From NCBI RefSeq assembly GCF_023715645.1, contig NZ_JAMBOP010000028.1, forward strand, positions 1 through 59,720: a DNA stretch of 59,720 nucleotides, in the 5' to 3' direction. The first letter of the stretch is position 1; every line of letters starts with the position of its first letter. The notes under the pieces are model-generated. The model was not told the DNA's origin. It did not search any database and was given only the letters and a program-made list of their open reading frames with translations. The position numbers and the translations under genes were made by a program. Source of the DNA: Bacillus cytotoxicus. GTDB taxonomy: Bacteria; Bacillota; Bacilli; Bacillales; Bacillaceae_G. This document shows positions 10,439 through 19,893 of this stretch, one piece after another.

Positions 10439-11896
10439 ATGGAAAAGCAAGTGAGAGTGCGCTATGCGCCAAGTCCAACAGGACACTTACATATCGGAAA
10501 TGCACGTACGGCATTATTTAACTATTTATTCGCTCGTAGTCAAAACGGGAAATTTATTATCCGTATTGAAGACACAGACGTAAAGCGTAATATTGCTGGC
10601 GGCGAAGAAAGCCAATTAACGTACCTAAAATGGCTTGGCATGGACTGGGATGAAAGCATCGATGTTGGTGGTGAATACGGTCCGTACCGTCAAATGGAGC
10701 GTTTAGATATTTATAAAAAGTTATATGAAGATTTACTTGAGCGTGGTTTAGCTTATAAATGTTATATGACAGAAGAAGAATTAGAAGCAGAACGTGAAGG
10801 GCAAATTGCTCGTGGTGAAACACCTCGTTATGCAGGTAATCATCGTGAACTAACAGCAGAACAAGTGAAACAATTCGAGGAAGAAGGACGCATTCCGAGC
10901 ATTCGTTTCCGTGTGCCTGAAAACCGCGAATATGTCTTTAATGATATCGTTAAAGGTGAAGTATCCTTTAACTCAGATGATTTCGGTGATTTTGTTATCG
11001 TGAAGAAAGATGGTATTCCAACTTATAACTTTGCGGTAGCGGCAGACGATCATTTTATGGAAATCTCACATGTTCTTCGTGGCGATGACCATATTTCGAA
11101 TACACCAAAACAAATGATGATTTATGAAGCATTTGGTTGGGATGTACCACACTTTGGTCATATGACGTTAATCGTGAATGAAAGCCGTAAAAAGTTAAGT
11201 AAACGCGACGAATCTATTATTCAATTTATTGAACAATACGAAGCGCTAGGATATCTTCCAGAAGCAATCTTTAACTTTATCGCATTATTAGGTTGGTCAC
11301 CAGTAGGGGAAGAGGAAATCTTCTCTAAGGATGAGTTTATCGAAATGTTTGATGCAGCTCGCTTATCGAAATCACCTGCATTATTTGATTCTCAAAAATT
11401 AAAATGGATGAACAATCAATACATGAAAAAGCAAGACTTAGATCGCGTTGTTGAATTAAGCTTACCGCATCTAGTAAAAGCTGGTCGTGTAAGTGAACAA
11501 TCAAGTGAACAAGAATTAGCTTGGATTCGTGGTGTGATTGCTTTATATCATGATCAAATGAGCTTCGGGGCTGAAATTGTTGAGCTATCTGAAATGTTCT
11601 TTAAAGATCATGTAGATTATGAAGAAGAAGGACAAGAGGTATTGGAAGGCGAACAAGTGCCAGAAGTTCTTCGCGTGTTTGCGGCAGAATTAGAAGCATT
11701 AGAAGAAGTAGAACCTGCAGCAGTTAAAGCAGCAATTAAAGCTGTTCAAAAGCAAACTGGTCAAAAAGGAAAAGGCTTGTTCATGCCAATTCGTGTTGCA
11801 ACAACTGGCCAAACACACGGCCCAGAACTTCCAAATGCAATTGCACTTCTTGGAAAAGAAAAAGTTTTAAATCGTGTTCGTAAAGTAATTGGTTAA
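10439..11896 (+). CDS. gltX: Glutamyl-tRNA synthetase
   Basis: Class I synthetase of 485 aa that charges tRNA-Glu; in Bacillus it also misacylates tRNA-Gln for GatCAB correction. The HIGH-type motif is [11 protein letters not shown] near the N-terminus and the KMSKS-type motif is KLSKRDES near 253. An upstream in-frame ATG exists, but the start at 10439 follows GGAAGGTG at the right distance and gives the family's [15 protein letters not shown] beginning. Its stop codon overlaps the -35 box of the cys promoter. Confidence 0.96.
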   Translation: MEKQVRVRYAPSPTGHLHIGNARTALFNYLFARSQNGKFIIRIEDTDVKRNIAGGEESQLTYLKWLGMDWDESIDVGGEYGPYRQMERLDIYKKLYEDLLERGLAYKCYMTEEELEAEREGQIARGETPRYAGNHRELTAEQVKQFEEEGRIPSIRFRVPENREYVFNDIVKGEVSFNSDDFGDFVIVKKDGIPTYNFAVAADDHFMEISHVLRGDDHISNTPKQMMIYEAFGWDVPHFGHMTLIVNESRKKLSKRDESIIQFIEQYEALGYLPEAIFNFIALLGWSPVGEEEIFSKDEFIEMFDAARLSKSPALFDSQKLKWMNNQYMKKQDLDRVVELSLPHLVKAGRVSEQSSEQELAWIRGVIALYHDQMSFGAEIVELSEMFFKDHVDYEEEGQEVLEGEQVPEVLRVFAAELEALEEVEPAAVKAAIKAVQKQTGQKGKGLFMPIRVATTGQTHGPELPNAIALLGKEKVLNRVRKVIG

Positions 11897-11921
11897 CATT
11901 TTACGGATTTAGAAATATAAT
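11893..11921 (+). promoter_or_regulatory. Promoter for the cysE T-box transcript
   Basis: TTAACA at 11893-11898 and TATAAT at 11916-11921 with a 17-bp spacer. The -35 hexamer overlaps the gltX stop codon. Confidence 0.7.
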
Positions 11922-11929
11922 AAAAAATA

Positions 11930-12207
11930 CTACAAAATGAAATAAACAAAAGCGACGAGAAGGAGAAGTAGAAAATCATGCTTTTCACAGAGAAAACCAT
12001 CATTTGGCTGGAAGTGGTTTAAAAGCAGATTTTTGAAGTGCCCCTTTGAGTCTTCTGCTGAACAACGAAGATATTTCGGTAAATATTAAAGTAAGCAGAA
12101 GCGGTATAAACCGTTATCATGTTTGAGTTTGAGGTCTTTTTAGGCCTAAACAGAGTGGAACCGCGCTAGTAAGGCGTCTCTGTCTATATAGACAGAGACG
12201 CCTTTTT
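11930..12207 (+). promoter_or_regulatory. T-box riboswitch, cysteine specifier (UGC), with terminator
   Basis: The hallmark T-box CAGAGTGGAACCGCG is at 12151-12165. Upstream, GAAGTGCCCCTTTGAG contains the Stem I specifier region; TGC at 12039-12041 is the only codon in the expected position and reads cysteine, matching the genes downstream. The AAGTAGAAAA AGTA-type element is near 11965. A very strong terminator (AAGGCGTCTCTGTC / GACAGAGACGCCTT, T tract) occupies 12171-12207. Uncharged tRNA-Cys should stabilise the antiterminator and raise cysE-cysS expression. Left boundary is approximate. Confidence 0.9.
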
Positions 12208-12262
12208 CTATACATGAAAGGTATAGGGGAGTTTCACTTTAAACAAAAAAGGGGGAACACCG

Positions 12263-12928
12263 ATGTTTAAGAGGCTTCGGGCGGATATTGAAGTCATCTT
12301 TGAACAAGATCCAGCGGCAAGAAGTTATATCGAAGTGATTTTAACCTACTCTGGGTTGCACGCGATTTGGGCACATCGTATTGCGCACGCCTTTTACAAA
12401 CGAAAATTTTTCTTTTTTGCACGTGTTATCTCGCAAATGAGTCGTTTTTTTACAGGTATTGAAATTCACCCAGGGGCAACGATTGGTCGTAAGTTTTTTA
12501 TTGATCATGGTATGGGGGTTGTAATTGGAGAAACGTGTGAAATTGGCGATAATGTGACGATTTATCAAGGTGTTACATTAGGTGGCACAGGGAAAGAAAA
12601 AGGGAAACGGCATCCAACGATTAAAGATAATGTGTTAATTGCAACAGGTGCGAAAGTGCTTGGATCGATTACAGTTGGAGAAAACTCTAAAATTGGCGCT
12701 GGCTCAGTTGTACTGAAAGAAGTGCCTGCGCATTCTACAGTTGTAGGCATTCCTGGTCGTGTCGTGATTCAAAATGGCGTAAAGGTAGGTCAGGAATTAA
12801 ATCATTGTGACCTTCCAGATCCGATTTTTGATAAGTTGAAGGCGCTGGAAGAAGAGATTGAACAATTGAAAAGACAAGTAATATTGAAAACAGAAAGGAC
12901 GGATAAAAATGACTATTCACATTTATAA
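12263..12928 (+). CDS. cysE: Serine O-acetyltransferase
   Basis: CysE acetylates L-serine with acetyl-CoA, the entry step of cysteine synthesis. The 221-aa protein has the N-terminal helical domain and the left-handed beta-helix of hexapeptide repeats ([29 protein letters not shown]). It is preceded by the cysteine T-box and overlaps cysS by 20 bp, so amino-acid supply and tRNA charging respond together to cysteine starvation. Confidence 0.95.
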   Translation: MFKRLRADIEVIFEQDPAARSYIEVILTYSGLHAIWAHRIAHAFYKRKFFFFARVISQMSRFFTGIEIHPGATIGRKFFIDHGMGVVIGETCEIGDNVTIYQGVTLGGTGKEKGKRHPTIKDNVLIATGAKVLGSITVGENSKIGAGSVVLKEVPAHSTVVGIPGRVVIQNGVKVGQELNHCDLPDPIFDKLKALEEEIEQLKRQVILKTERTDKNDYSHL

Positions 12929-14306
12929 TACGTTAACACGTCAGAAAGAAGCGTTTATTCCTTTAGAAGAAAATAAAGTGAAAATGTATGTATGCGGACC
13001 AACTGTATACAATTACATTCATATCGGGAATGCGAGACCGCCTATGGTATTCGACACAGTACGTCGTTATTTAGAACATAGAGGGTATGATGTACAATAT
13101 GTTTCTAACTTTACTGATGTAGATGATAAGTTAATTAAAGTGGCGAATGAGCTAGGGGAAGATGTTCCGACAATTGCAGACCGCTTTATTGAAGCGTATT
13201 TTGAAGACGTAACTGCACTAGGTTGCAAACATGCAACGGCTCACCCTCGTGTAATGGAAAATATGGATATTATTATTGAGTTTATTCAAGAACTTGTAGC
13301 TAATGGATATGCATATGAATCTGAAGGTGATGTGTATTACAAGACGAAAGAATTTGAAGGATACGGTAAATTATCACATCAACCAATTGCAGACCTTCGT
13401 CTTGGTGCGCGCATTGAAGTTGGAGAAAAGAAACAAGATCCACTTGACTTTGCATTATGGAAAGCGGCGAAAGAAGGAGAAATCTTCTGGGATAGCCCTT
13501 GGGGAAAAGGTCGCCCAGGTTGGCACATTGAATGCTCAGCGATGGCGCGTAAATACTTAGGTGATACAATTGATATTCATGCTGGTGGGCAAGATTTAAC
13601 GTTTCCGCATCATGAAAATGAAATTGCCCAATCAGAAGCATTGACTGGAAAGACATTTGCACGTTACTGGATGCATAATGGATATATTAATATTAACAAT
13701 GAAAAAATGTCTAAATCGTTAGGTAATTTTGTGCTTGTTCACGATATTATTAAGCAGTACGATCCGCAATTAATTCGTTTCTTTATGTTATCTGTGCATT
13801 ATCGTCACCCAATTAATTTTAGTGAAGAATTATTGCAACATACAAGCAACGGATTAGATCGTATTAAAACCGCTTATGGTAATTTAAAGCATCGAATAGA
13901 AAGTAGTACAGATTTAACGGATCATAATGAGAAGTGGCTAGCTGAGATGGAGGAATTCCAGGTTGCATTTGAAAAGGCAATGGATGATGACTTTAATACA
14001 GCAAATGCTGTAACAGAGTTATATAACTTAGCGAATCATACAAATCAGTATTTATTAGAACAACATACATCAACAGTGGTAATTGAAGCGTATATGAAGC
14101 AATTTGAAACGTTGTTTGGAATTTTAGGATTAGAATTAACGAAAGAAGAATTGCTTGACGAGGAAATTGAAGCATTAATCCAAAAACGTATTGAAGCTCG
14201 TAAAAATCGTGATTTTGCATTATCTGATCAAATTCGCGATGAGTTAAAAGAACGTAACATTATTTTGGAAGATACACCACAAGGTACGAGATGGAAAAGA
14301 GGTTAA
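12909..14306 (+). CDS. cysS: Cysteinyl-tRNA synthetase
   Basis: Class I synthetase of 465 aa. The HIGH motif is HIGNAR within [22 protein letters not shown] is near residue 266. Zinc ligands include the Cys of MYVCGPT and the later Cys (WHIECSAMA) and His ([12 protein letters not shown]). The start overlaps the end of cysE, and GAAAGGACGG supplies the ribosome site. The product charges the same tRNA that the upstream T-box senses. Confidence 0.97.
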   Translation: MTIHIYNTLTRQKEAFIPLEENKVKMYVCGPTVYNYIHIGNARPPMVFDTVRRYLEHRGYDVQYVSNFTDVDDKLIKVANELGEDVPTIADRFIEAYFEDVTALGCKHATAHPRVMENMDIIIEFIQELVANGYAYESEGDVYYKTKEFEGYGKLSHQPIADLRLGARIEVGEKKQDPLDFALWKAAKEGEIFWDSPWGKGRPGWHIECSAMARKYLGDTIDIHAGGQDLTFPHHENEIAQSEALTGKTFARYWMHNGYININNEKMSKSLGNFVLVHDIIKQYDPQLIRFFMLSVHYRHPINFSEELLQHTSNGLDRIKTAYGNLKHRIESSTDLTDHNEKWLAEMEEFQVAFEKAMDDDFNTANAVTELYNLANHTNQYLLEQHTSTVVIEAYMKQFETLFGILGLELTKEELLDEEIEALIQKRIEARKNRDFALSDQIRDELKERNIILEDTPQGTRWKRG

Positions 14307-14309
14307 ACC

Positions 14310-14711
14310 ATGATTGATGCAAAGCAATTAAATAGCTTAGCGTTAGCGTATATGGGTGATGCGGTATATGAACAATATATCCGCTATCACCTGCTTCAAA
14401 AAGGAACAGTTCGTCCCAACCAACTACATCGGTTGAGTACAAACTTTGTTTCTGCCAAAGCGCAAGCGAAAGTTGTTTATCATTTACTAGAGACATCATT
14501 TCTTACTGAAGAAGAGGAAGCTGTATTAAGAAGAGGACGTAATGCAAAATCAGGTTCTGTTCCGAAAAATACGGATGTACAAACGTATCGACATAGTACT
14601 GGTTTTGAAGCAGTAATTGGATATCATTATTTATTAAATCATCAAACGCGAATCGAAGAGATTGTATTTGAAGCGATTCGTGTAGTAGAGAATCAGGAAG
14701 GAGGCGCGTGA
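14310..14711 (+). CDS. mrnC: Mini-ribonuclease III
   Basis: MrnC is an RNase III catalytic domain without the dsRNA-binding domain; in Bacillus it matures 23S rRNA ends. The 133 aa include the conserved [13 protein letters not shown] segment near residue 12 and an acidic [15 protein letters not shown] stretch near 70. It starts 3 bp after cysS and overlaps rlmB by 4 bp, so it is part of the cysE operon. Confidence 0.93.
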   Translation: MIDAKQLNSLALAYMGDAVYEQYIRYHLLQKGTVRPNQLHRLSTNFVSAKAQAKVVYHLLETSFLTEEEEAVLRRGRNAKSGSVPKNTDVQTYRHSTGFEAVIGYHYLLNHQTRIEEIVFEAIRVVENQEGGA

Positions 14712-15457
14712 GCGTGAATAGTGAATATATTATTGGTCGTAATCCTGTAATTGAAGCGCTAAGGTCAGGGCGTGATATTAATAAAATTTGGATTGCAGAA
14801 GGTGCTGCAAAAGGACAAGTGCAAATTGTAATTGCATTAGCGAAAGAAAACAAAATTTTAGTACAAAATGCGCCGAAGAAAAAATTAGATCAACTTGTAG
14901 AAGGGAATCATCAAGGGGTAATTGCACAAGTGGCAGCATATGAATATGCGGACTTAGACGATTTATTTACAACGGCTGCAAAGCGGGATGAAGATCCTTT
15001 CTTTTTAATTCTTGATGAGATTGAGGATCCGCACAATTTAGGTTCTATTATGCGTACGGCGGATGCGGTAGGAGCTCACGGTATTATTATTCCAAAACGC
15101 AGAGCGGTTGGTTTAACAGCGGCAGTTGCAAAGGCTTCGACGGGAGCGATTGAGTATGTTCCGGTAGCTCGTGTGACAAATTTATCGAGAACGATTGATG
15201 AATTGAAAGAGCGTGGGCTTTGGATTGCAGGTACGGATGCAAAAGGAAAAGATGACTATCGTAATTTAGATGGAAAGATGCCAATTGGCTTAGTTATTGG
15301 TAGTGAGGGGAAAGGTATGAGTCGCTTAATTGGCGAGAAATGCGACTTCCTCATTCATTTGCCGATGGCTGGTAAAGTTACATCCTTAAATGCTTCAGTT
15401 GCTGCTAGTTTATTAATGTATGAAGTGTATCGGAAACGTCATCCAATCGGTAAATAA
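14708..15457 (+). CDS. rlmB: 23S rRNA (guanosine-2'-O)-methyltransferase RlmB family
   Basis: SpoU/SPOUT methylase of 249 aa. The N-terminal substrate-binding domain has [14 protein letters not shown]. The C-terminal knotted domain has the three SPOUT motifs: [30 protein letters not shown] and [18 protein letters not shown]. The GTG start overlaps the end of mrnC (GTGA). Whether the exact target in this organism is G2251-equivalent is inferred from the family. Confidence 0.92.
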   Translation: MSVNSEYIIGRNPVIEALRSGRDINKIWIAEGAAKGQVQIVIALAKENKILVQNAPKKKLDQLVEGNHQGVIAQVAAYEYADLDDLFTTAAKRDEDPFFLILDEIEDPHNLGSIMRTADAVGAHGIIIPKRRAVGLTAAVAKASTGAIEYVPVARVTNLSRTIDELKERGLWIAGTDAKGKDDYRNLDGKMPIGLVIGSEGKGMSRLIGEKCDFLIHLPMAGKVTSLNASVAASLLMYEVYRKRHPIGK

Positions 15458-15459
15458 GA

Positions 15460-15972
15460 ATGAATGATCTTTTAATCGTTGATGGCTACAACATTATTGG
15501 GGCTTGGGCAGATTTAAGAAAGCTAAGGGATGTAGACTTGCAGGCTTCACGCGACTTACTTATTGATAAAATGGCAGATTATCAAGGATATACAGGCACG
15601 AAAGTTATGATTGTGTTTGATGCATATTCTGTCTATGGAATTGAAAAGAAGATGAAACAGGCGCGTGTTGACATAATTTTTACAAGAAAGAACCAAACAG
15701 CGGATGAGAAGATTGAGCAACTTGCAATTGAACTGCGTAATATTAATACGCGTATTTATGTTGCGACGTCTGATTACACAGAGCAGTGGGCTATTTTTGG
15801 ACAAGGTGCCCTGCGTAAATCAGCGCGGGAGTTAGAAATAGAAGTTCACGCGATGGAACGCACTGTACGCGATGAAACGAAGAAAACAAAAGAAACGCAA
15901 CCGGCTATGCGAACGATATTTAGTGAAGAAGTTACAGAAAAATTAGAAAAATTAAGGCGAGGAGGGCGTTGA
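15460..15972 (+). CDS. rae1: Ribosome-dependent mRNA endonuclease Rae1 (YacP, NYN domain)
   Basis: 170-aa NYN/PIN-like protein. In B. subtilis Rae1 cuts certain mRNAs in the ribosomal A site. The active-site start DGYNIIGAW and the later ADEKIEQLA and VATSDYTEQW segments carry the conserved acidic residues. It begins 2 bp after rlmB. Its stop codon lies inside a terminator-like hairpin that also overlaps the sigH -35 box. Confidence 0.92.
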   Translation: MNDLLIVDGYNIIGAWADLRKLRDVDLQASRDLLIDKMADYQGYTGTKVMIVFDAYSVYGIEKKMKQARVDIIFTRKNQTADEKIEQLAIELRNINTRIYVATSDYTEQWAIFGQGALRKSARELEIEVHAMERTVRDETKKTKETQPAMRTIFSEEVTEKLEKLRRGGR

Positions 15973-15992
15973 AACATTGACGCTCTCCTTGT
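15961..15992 (+). terminator. Hairpin at the end of rae1
   Basis: GGAGGGCG (15961-15968) pairs with CGCTCTCC (15981-15988) with one G-U wobble, followed by TTGTGTTT. The stop codon of rae1 is in the loop. Its 3' arm overlaps the sigH -35 element. Confidence 0.6.
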
Positions 15993-16006
15993 GTTTACTG
16001 TATAAT
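15977..16006 (+). promoter_or_regulatory. Sigma-A type promoter for sigH
   Basis: TTGACG at 15977-15982 and TATAAT at 16001-16006 with an 18-bp spacer. Transcription would begin about 25 bp before the sigH start codon. Confidence 0.75.
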
Positions 16007-16039
16007 ATTTCTAAATAACTAGCGGTCGGAGGGATCAGA

Positions 16040-16720
16040 TTGGAAGTAGACTTCGCAAGCGACAACAATGTTATATTTAATGGTTTAGAGGATGAAGAGA
16101 TAGTTGAATTAGTAAGGAAAGGTAATGTAGATGCGCTAGAATATTTGATTCATAAGTACAAAAACTTTGTACGTGCCAAATCAAGATCTTATTTTTTAGT
16201 TGGTGCTGATCGTGAAGATATTATTCAAGAAGGTATGATTGGATTATTTAAAGCGATTCGTGATTATAAAGAGGACAAGCTATCTTCCTTTAAAGCCTTT
16301 GCGGAATTATGTATTACACGCCAAATTATCACCGCTATTAAAACTGCAACAAGGCAGAAACATATTCCTTTAAATTCGTATGTATCTTTAGACAAACCGA
16401 TTTATGATGAAGAATCTGATCGAACTCTATTAGATGTTATATCTGAGGCGAAGATGACGGATCCTGAAGAGATGATTATTAGCCGAGAAGAGTATGCTGA
16501 TATAGAGTTAAAAATATCTGAATTATTAAGCGATTTAGAAAGAAAAGTACTGTCTTTGTACTTAGATGGAAGGTCATATCAAGAAATCTCAGAGCAATTG
16601 AATCGTCACGTGAAATCTATCGATAATGCTCTGCAACGAGTGAAAAGAAAACTAGAACGTTATATGGAAATGAGAGAAACGGCAACTGTTAACGCTTTCT
16701 CCATTAAGCGGAATGTATAA
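16040..16720 (+). CDS. sigH: RNA polymerase sigma-H factor
   Basis: SigH directs early stationary-phase and sporulation genes such as spo0A. The 226-aa protein has region 2 (SRSYFLVGADREDIIQEG, CITRQIITAIKTATR) and region 4 with the helix-turn-helix (LYLDGRSYQEISEQLNRHVKSIDNAL). The start is TTG with GGAGGGA upstream. The N-terminal 20 residues and the C-terminal tail are the most variable parts relative to B. subtilis. Confidence 0.96.
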   Translation: MEVDFASDNNVIFNGLEDEEIVELVRKGNVDALEYLIHKYKNFVRAKSRSYFLVGADREDIIQEGMIGLFKAIRDYKEDKLSSFKAFAELCITRQIITAIKTATRQKHIPLNSYVSLDKPIYDEESDRTLLDVISEAKMTDPEEMIISREEYADIELKISELLSDLERKVLSLYLDGRSYQEISEQLNRHVKSIDNALQRVKRKLERYMEMRETATVNAFSIKRNV

Positions 16721-16811
16721 ATGACAATTGAAAACCGGAATACCTTTTTAAATGAGAAAAGGTAAAGGGCGAGAGCGAGCGAGTTATTTTTATATTTTAT
16801 AGGGTAGCAGC

Positions 16812-17017
16812 TTATATATAAACCCAACTTGACTTTTGGGCGCACAAGTCGCCGCCATACTAAACAAAAAAGTAACCTGCGCCTTTCTTTCTCTCTTGGT
16901 TTGAACATCGCATGTGTCAGAAGCAGGCACTGACTGCTTCTACTCATAGCCAGACGCTCAGGGTCATCTAAAAAGAAAAGGGTTTTATGTGAGGTTTTTA
17001 ATTTGGATTTATACATG
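16812..17017 (-). repeat. bcr1-like intergenic repeat, copy B
   Basis: About 206 bp, from TATATATAAACCC to GGATTTATACATG. The minus strand carries the core hairpin CTGGCT/AGTCAG and the CACATGCGATGTTCAAA block shared with copies C and G. It lies between sigH and the rpmG promoter and accounts for most of the 455-bp gap. A 118-codon open frame through it on the minus strand is not a gene. Confidence 0.78.
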
Positions 17018-17110
17018 TTAGGAAATAAAAAAGTATATTAAGATAATAGATTAAATAGTAATGAGAGGCTTTTTCTCGCCTTTTCTTTTTGGAGTAGGGG
17101 GGAAGTGTCA

Positions 17111-17140
17111 TTGACATTGTATTTTATTGTATGATACATT
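17111..17140 (+). promoter_or_regulatory. Promoter for rpmG-secE
   Basis: Consensus TTGACA at 17111-17116 and TACATT at 17135-17140 with an 18-bp spacer, 36 bp before the rpmG start codon. Confidence 0.6.
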
Positions 17141-17175
17141 TTTAAGGAAATAATGTTACAAGGTTGGTGTAACGA

Positions 17176-17322
17176 GTGAGAAAAAAGATTGTACTCGCAT
17201 GTGAAAAGTGTAATAATCGAAACTATTCCACAATGAAAGATACAAGCTCAGTAGAGCGTCTTGAGATAAAGAAATTTTGTAAAACATGCAATGCGCATAT
17301 GATTCATAAGGAAACAAAATAA
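17176..17322 (+). CDS. rpmG: 50S ribosomal protein L33 (zinc-binding form)
   Basis: 48-aa protein read from a GTG start. Two CxxC pairs (Cys 9/12 and 35/38) mark the zinc-containing C+ paralogue. Sequence and position before secE-nusG match B. subtilis rpmGB. Other L33 copies are expected elsewhere in the genome. Confidence 0.93.
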   Translation: MRKKIVLACEKCNNRNYSTMKDTSSVERLEIKKFCKTCNAHMIHKETK

Positions 17323-17354
17323 ACAATCGTAATTATGCACTGGAGGTCCCGGAA

Positions 17355-17534
17355 ATGCGTTTGACGAACTTTTTTGGCGATGTAAGCCGTGAAATGAAAA
17401 AAGTAAGTTGGCCGAAAAAAGATGAATTATTCCGTTCGACACTTACTGTAATTGCAACCGTTGTGTTCTGTGCAGTTTTCTTTGCAGTGGTGGATATGGG
17501 GATTTCTTCTTTAATTCGTTTAATTCTTGAATAA
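17355..17534 (+). CDS. secE: Preprotein translocase subunit SecE
   Basis: 59-aa single-span SecE of the Gram-positive type. The amphipathic segment REMKKVSWPKKDEL near residues 12-25 carries the conserved KVSWP motif, followed by one transmembrane helix (about 28-50). GGAGG lies 10 bp upstream. It clamps SecY, encoded at 43653 in this window. Confidence 0.94.
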   Translation: MRLTNFFGDVSREMKKVSWPKKDELFRSTLTVIATVVFCAVFFAVVDMGISSLIRLILE

Positions 17535-17557
17535 GAAACACTTATACATGATATAAT
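17527..17557 (+). promoter_or_regulatory. Possible promoter for nusG
   Basis: TTGAAT at 17527-17532, overlapping the secE stop, and TATAAT at 17552-17557. The 19-bp spacer is longer than ideal. Confidence 0.4.
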
Positions 17558-17586
17558 GTTAATGTTATTTATACGAACTGTGTAAA

Positions 17587-17607
17587 AGCCCGGTGAACGG
17601 GTTTTTT
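17587..17607 (+). terminator. Hairpin with T tract in the nusG leader
   Basis: CCCG (17589-17592) / CGGG (17598-17601) with a GTGAA loop and six Ts. It may end secE transcription or attenuate nusG. The stem is short. Confidence 0.5.
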
Positions 17608-17660
17608 CATTTGCGTAAAAAAATGTACGTCAGGGAGGGAAGGACGGTCGTCCTAAATCA

Positions 17661-18194
17661 ATGGAAAAACGTTGGTATGTTGTCCATACTTATTCTGGAT
17701 ATGAAAATAAAGTAAAAACGAACCTAGAGAAACGTGTAGAATCGATGGGTATGCAAGATAAGATTTTCCGTGTTATTGTTCCAGAGGAAACAGAAGTAGA
17801 AATGAAAAACGGAAAAGAAAAAGTAACGAAGAGGAAAGTATTTCCTGGTTACGTATTAGTAGAACTTATCATGACAGATGATTCTTGGTATGTTGTTCGT
17901 AATACACCGGGGGTAACAGGGTTTGTTGGTTCTTCTGGATCTGGTTCAAAACCATCTCCGTTATTAGAAGAAGAAGTAGTTGTGATTTTAAAACACATGG
18001 GAATGGAAAATGAAGTGGTTGATTTTGACTTCGAACTTCATGAGACTGTACGTGTGAATGAAGGTCCATTTGCGAATTATACAGGTGCTATTAATGAAAT
18101 TGACCTAGAAAAACAAAGGGTTACAGTGCTTGTTGATATGTTTGGTCGTGAAACTTCAGTTGAGTTAGACTTCCACCAAATTGAAAAATTATAA
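17661..18194 (+). CDS. nusG: Transcription elongation/pausing factor NusG
   Basis: 177-aa NusG with an N-terminal NGN domain (KRWYVVHTYSGYENKVK, FPGYVLVE) that binds RNA polymerase, and a C-terminal KOW domain (VRVNEGPFANYTG) that contacts S10/NusE or other partners. Position secE-nusG-rplK is conserved. Confidence 0.97.
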   Translation: MEKRWYVVHTYSGYENKVKTNLEKRVESMGMQDKIFRVIVPEETEVEMKNGKEKVTKRKVFPGYVLVELIMTDDSWYVVRNTPGVTGFVGSSGSGSKPSPLLEEEVVVILKHMGMENEVVDFDFELHETVRVNEGPFANYTGAINEIDLEKQRVTVLVDMFGRETSVELDFHQIEKL

Positions 18195-18202
18195 AATCAA
18201 AC

Positions 18203-18231
18203 TTGAAATGAATTGTAAAAAGTGATAATAT
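18203..18231 (+). promoter_or_regulatory. Promoter for rplK
   Basis: TTGAAA at 18203-18208 and TAATAT at 18226-18231, 17-bp spacer, just after nusG. Confidence 0.72.
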
Positions 18232-18244
18232 CTTTAAGGTCAGT

Positions 18245-18271
18245 ACGTCTTCGGGAACGGAGACGTTTTTT
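18245..18271 (+). terminator. Leader hairpin/attenuator upstream of rplK
   Basis: ACGTCT (18245-18250) pairs with AGACGT (18261-18266), followed by Ts. It lies about 15 bp after the rplK promoter, so it may act as an attenuator; the remaining leader to the rplK start is about 90 nt. Confidence 0.5.
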
Positions 18272-18364
18272 GAGAGAATTTTATCACTAAAGATAAAATT
18301 TGAAGTGGGAGGGCAAAAAATAATTGCCCATTGACCACATCACGGACTTAAGGAGGTGTGTCTC

Positions 18365-18790
18365 GTGGCTAAAAAGGTAATTAAAATGGTAAAACTTCAA
18401 ATTCCTGCAGGTAAAGCTAACCCAGCTCCACCAGTTGGTCCAGCATTAGGACAAGCAGGTGTTAACATCATGGGCTTCTGTAAAGAGTTTAACGCTCGTA
18501 CAGCAGATCAAGCTGGTCTAATCATTCCTGTTGAAATTACAGTATTTGAAGATCGTTCATTCACTTTCATTACTAAAACTCCTCCTGCTGCTGTTCTTCT
18601 TAAGAAAGTAGCTGGTATTGAGTCTGGTTCTGGTGAACCAAACCGTAATAAAGTGGCAACTGTTAAGCGTGATAAAGTTCGCGAAATCGCTGAAACTAAA
18701 ATGCCTGACCTAAACGCTGCTAGCGTAGAAGCTGCAATGCGTATGGTTGAAGGTACTGCACGCAGTATGGGCATTGTTATCGAAGACTAA
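18365..18790 (+). CDS. rplK: 50S ribosomal protein L11
   Basis: L11 (141 aa) binds the GTPase-associated centre of 23S rRNA and is needed for RelA activation and thiopeptide binding. The proline-rich [19 protein letters not shown] segment is at residues 15-33. A GTG start at 18365 after AAGGAGGTGTG gives the usual MAKKVIK beginning. Confidence 0.97.
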
Positions 18791-18813
18791 TTCGATTTGT
18801 TTTTTTGTAAAAG

Positions 18814-18846
18814 AGGTTGCGGGTCTGGTGTTCCAATTCGCAACCT
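18814..18846 (+). terminator. Hairpin between rplK and rplA
   Basis: AGGTTGCG (18814-18821) pairs with CGCAACCT (18839-18846), followed by TTATTAT. A partial terminator or an L1-responsive leader structure could be meant; sequence alone does not decide. Confidence 0.45.
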
Positions 18847-18969
18847 TTATTATCGTAAATGAATGTCGTTTTTTAAATAAAAGGGTGGGCGCACATCCTC
18901 GATCGTATCGAAAAAAATGCGTAAACGTGGGAGGTTATTCCGCTAAGACCACATTGAGGAGGAAATAAA

Positions 18970-19662
18970 ATGGCTAAAAGAGGTAAAAAGTACGTAGAAG
19001 CTGCAAAGCTTGTTGATCGTGCGTCTGCTTACTCTGCAACAGAGGCAGTAGAATTAGTGAAGAAAACAAATACAGCTAAATTTGATGCAACTGTAGAAGC
19101 TGCATTCCGTTTAGGTGTTGACCCTAAGAAAGCTGACCAACAAATTCGTGGTGCAGTTGTTCTTCCAAACGGTACTGGTAAAGTACAACGTGTATTAGTA
19201 TTCGCTAAAGGCGAAAAATTAAAAGAAGCTGAAGCTGCTGGAGCTGACTTCGTAGGTGATGCAGACTACATCGCAAAAATCCAACAAGGTTGGTTTGATT
19301 TTGACGTAGTAGTAGCAACTCCTGACATGATGGGTGAAGTTGGTAAACTTGGTCGTGTATTAGGACCTAAAGGTTTAATGCCAAACCCTAAAACTGGAAC
19401 AGTTACTTTCGACGTAACAAAAGCAGTTAACGAAATCAAAGCTGGTAAAGTAGAATACCGCGTTGATAAAGCTGGTAACATCCATGTACCAATTGGTAAA
19501 GTATCTTTCGAAGATGCGAAATTAGTTGAAAACTTAGAAACAATTGCTGACGCGCTTCTAAAAGCTAAGCCAGCTGCTGCAAAAGGTACTTACATGAAGA
19601 ACGTAACAGTTGCTTCTACAATGGGACCTGGCGTACGCGTTGACGTTTCAACTATTGCGTAA
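18970..19662 (+). CDS. rplA: 50S ribosomal protein L1
   Basis: L1 (230 aa) forms the mobile stalk that assists E-site tRNA release and often autoregulates translation. The signature [22 protein letters not shown] is near residues 121-142. Strong TTGAGGAGG ribosome site. Confidence 0.97.
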   Translation: MAKRGKKYVEAAKLVDRASAYSATEAVELVKKTNTAKFDATVEAAFRLGVDPKKADQQIRGAVVLPNGTGKVQRVLVFAKGEKLKEAEAAGADFVGDADYIAKIQQGWFDFDVVVATPDMMGEVGKLGRVLGPKGLMPNPKTGTVTFDVTKAVNEIKAGKVEYRVDKAGNIHVPIGKVSFEDAKLVENLETIADALLKAKPAAAKGTYMKNVTVASTMGPGVRVDVSTIA

Positions 19663-19672
19663 AAATTGGAAG

Positions 19673-19701
19673 TTGACTTCATGATGAAGTTTTAATATAA
19701 T
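19673..19701 (+). promoter_or_regulatory. Promoter for rplJ-rplL
   Basis: TTGACT at 19673-19678 and TATAAT at 19696-19701 with a 17-bp spacer. Confidence 0.8.
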
Positions 19702-19844
19702 CATCTATGTTGTGAATTTTAATAGTGTACCGTAGACAGTAGGTGCCATCTTGGCTTAATATCCTACCGAGGTGTAAATATACGGAACGGAAATTTTCTG
19801 TGACTATATGCCTCCATGTCTATAACTGGGCACGGAGGCTTTTT
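19702..19844 (+). promoter_or_regulatory. L10 leader with terminator
   Basis: The transcribed leader before rplJ includes the GTAGACAGTAGGTGCC ... CCTACCGAGGTG region typical of Gram-positive L10 leaders and ends in a terminator, GCCTCC (19810-19815) / GGAGGC (19834-19839) plus Ts. The L10(L12)4 complex is known to bind such leaders and repress its own operon. Confidence 0.8.
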
Positions 19845-19893
19845 AGTGCACTTTCGGTACATCTTCTATATAATCTACAGGAGGTGTAATAAC

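Noticed and set aside
16660-17016. A 118-codon open frame on the minus strand over the sigH end and repeat B
   Set aside because: Its sequence is the repeat plus the reverse of sigH; it lacks a ribosome site and any recognisable domain.
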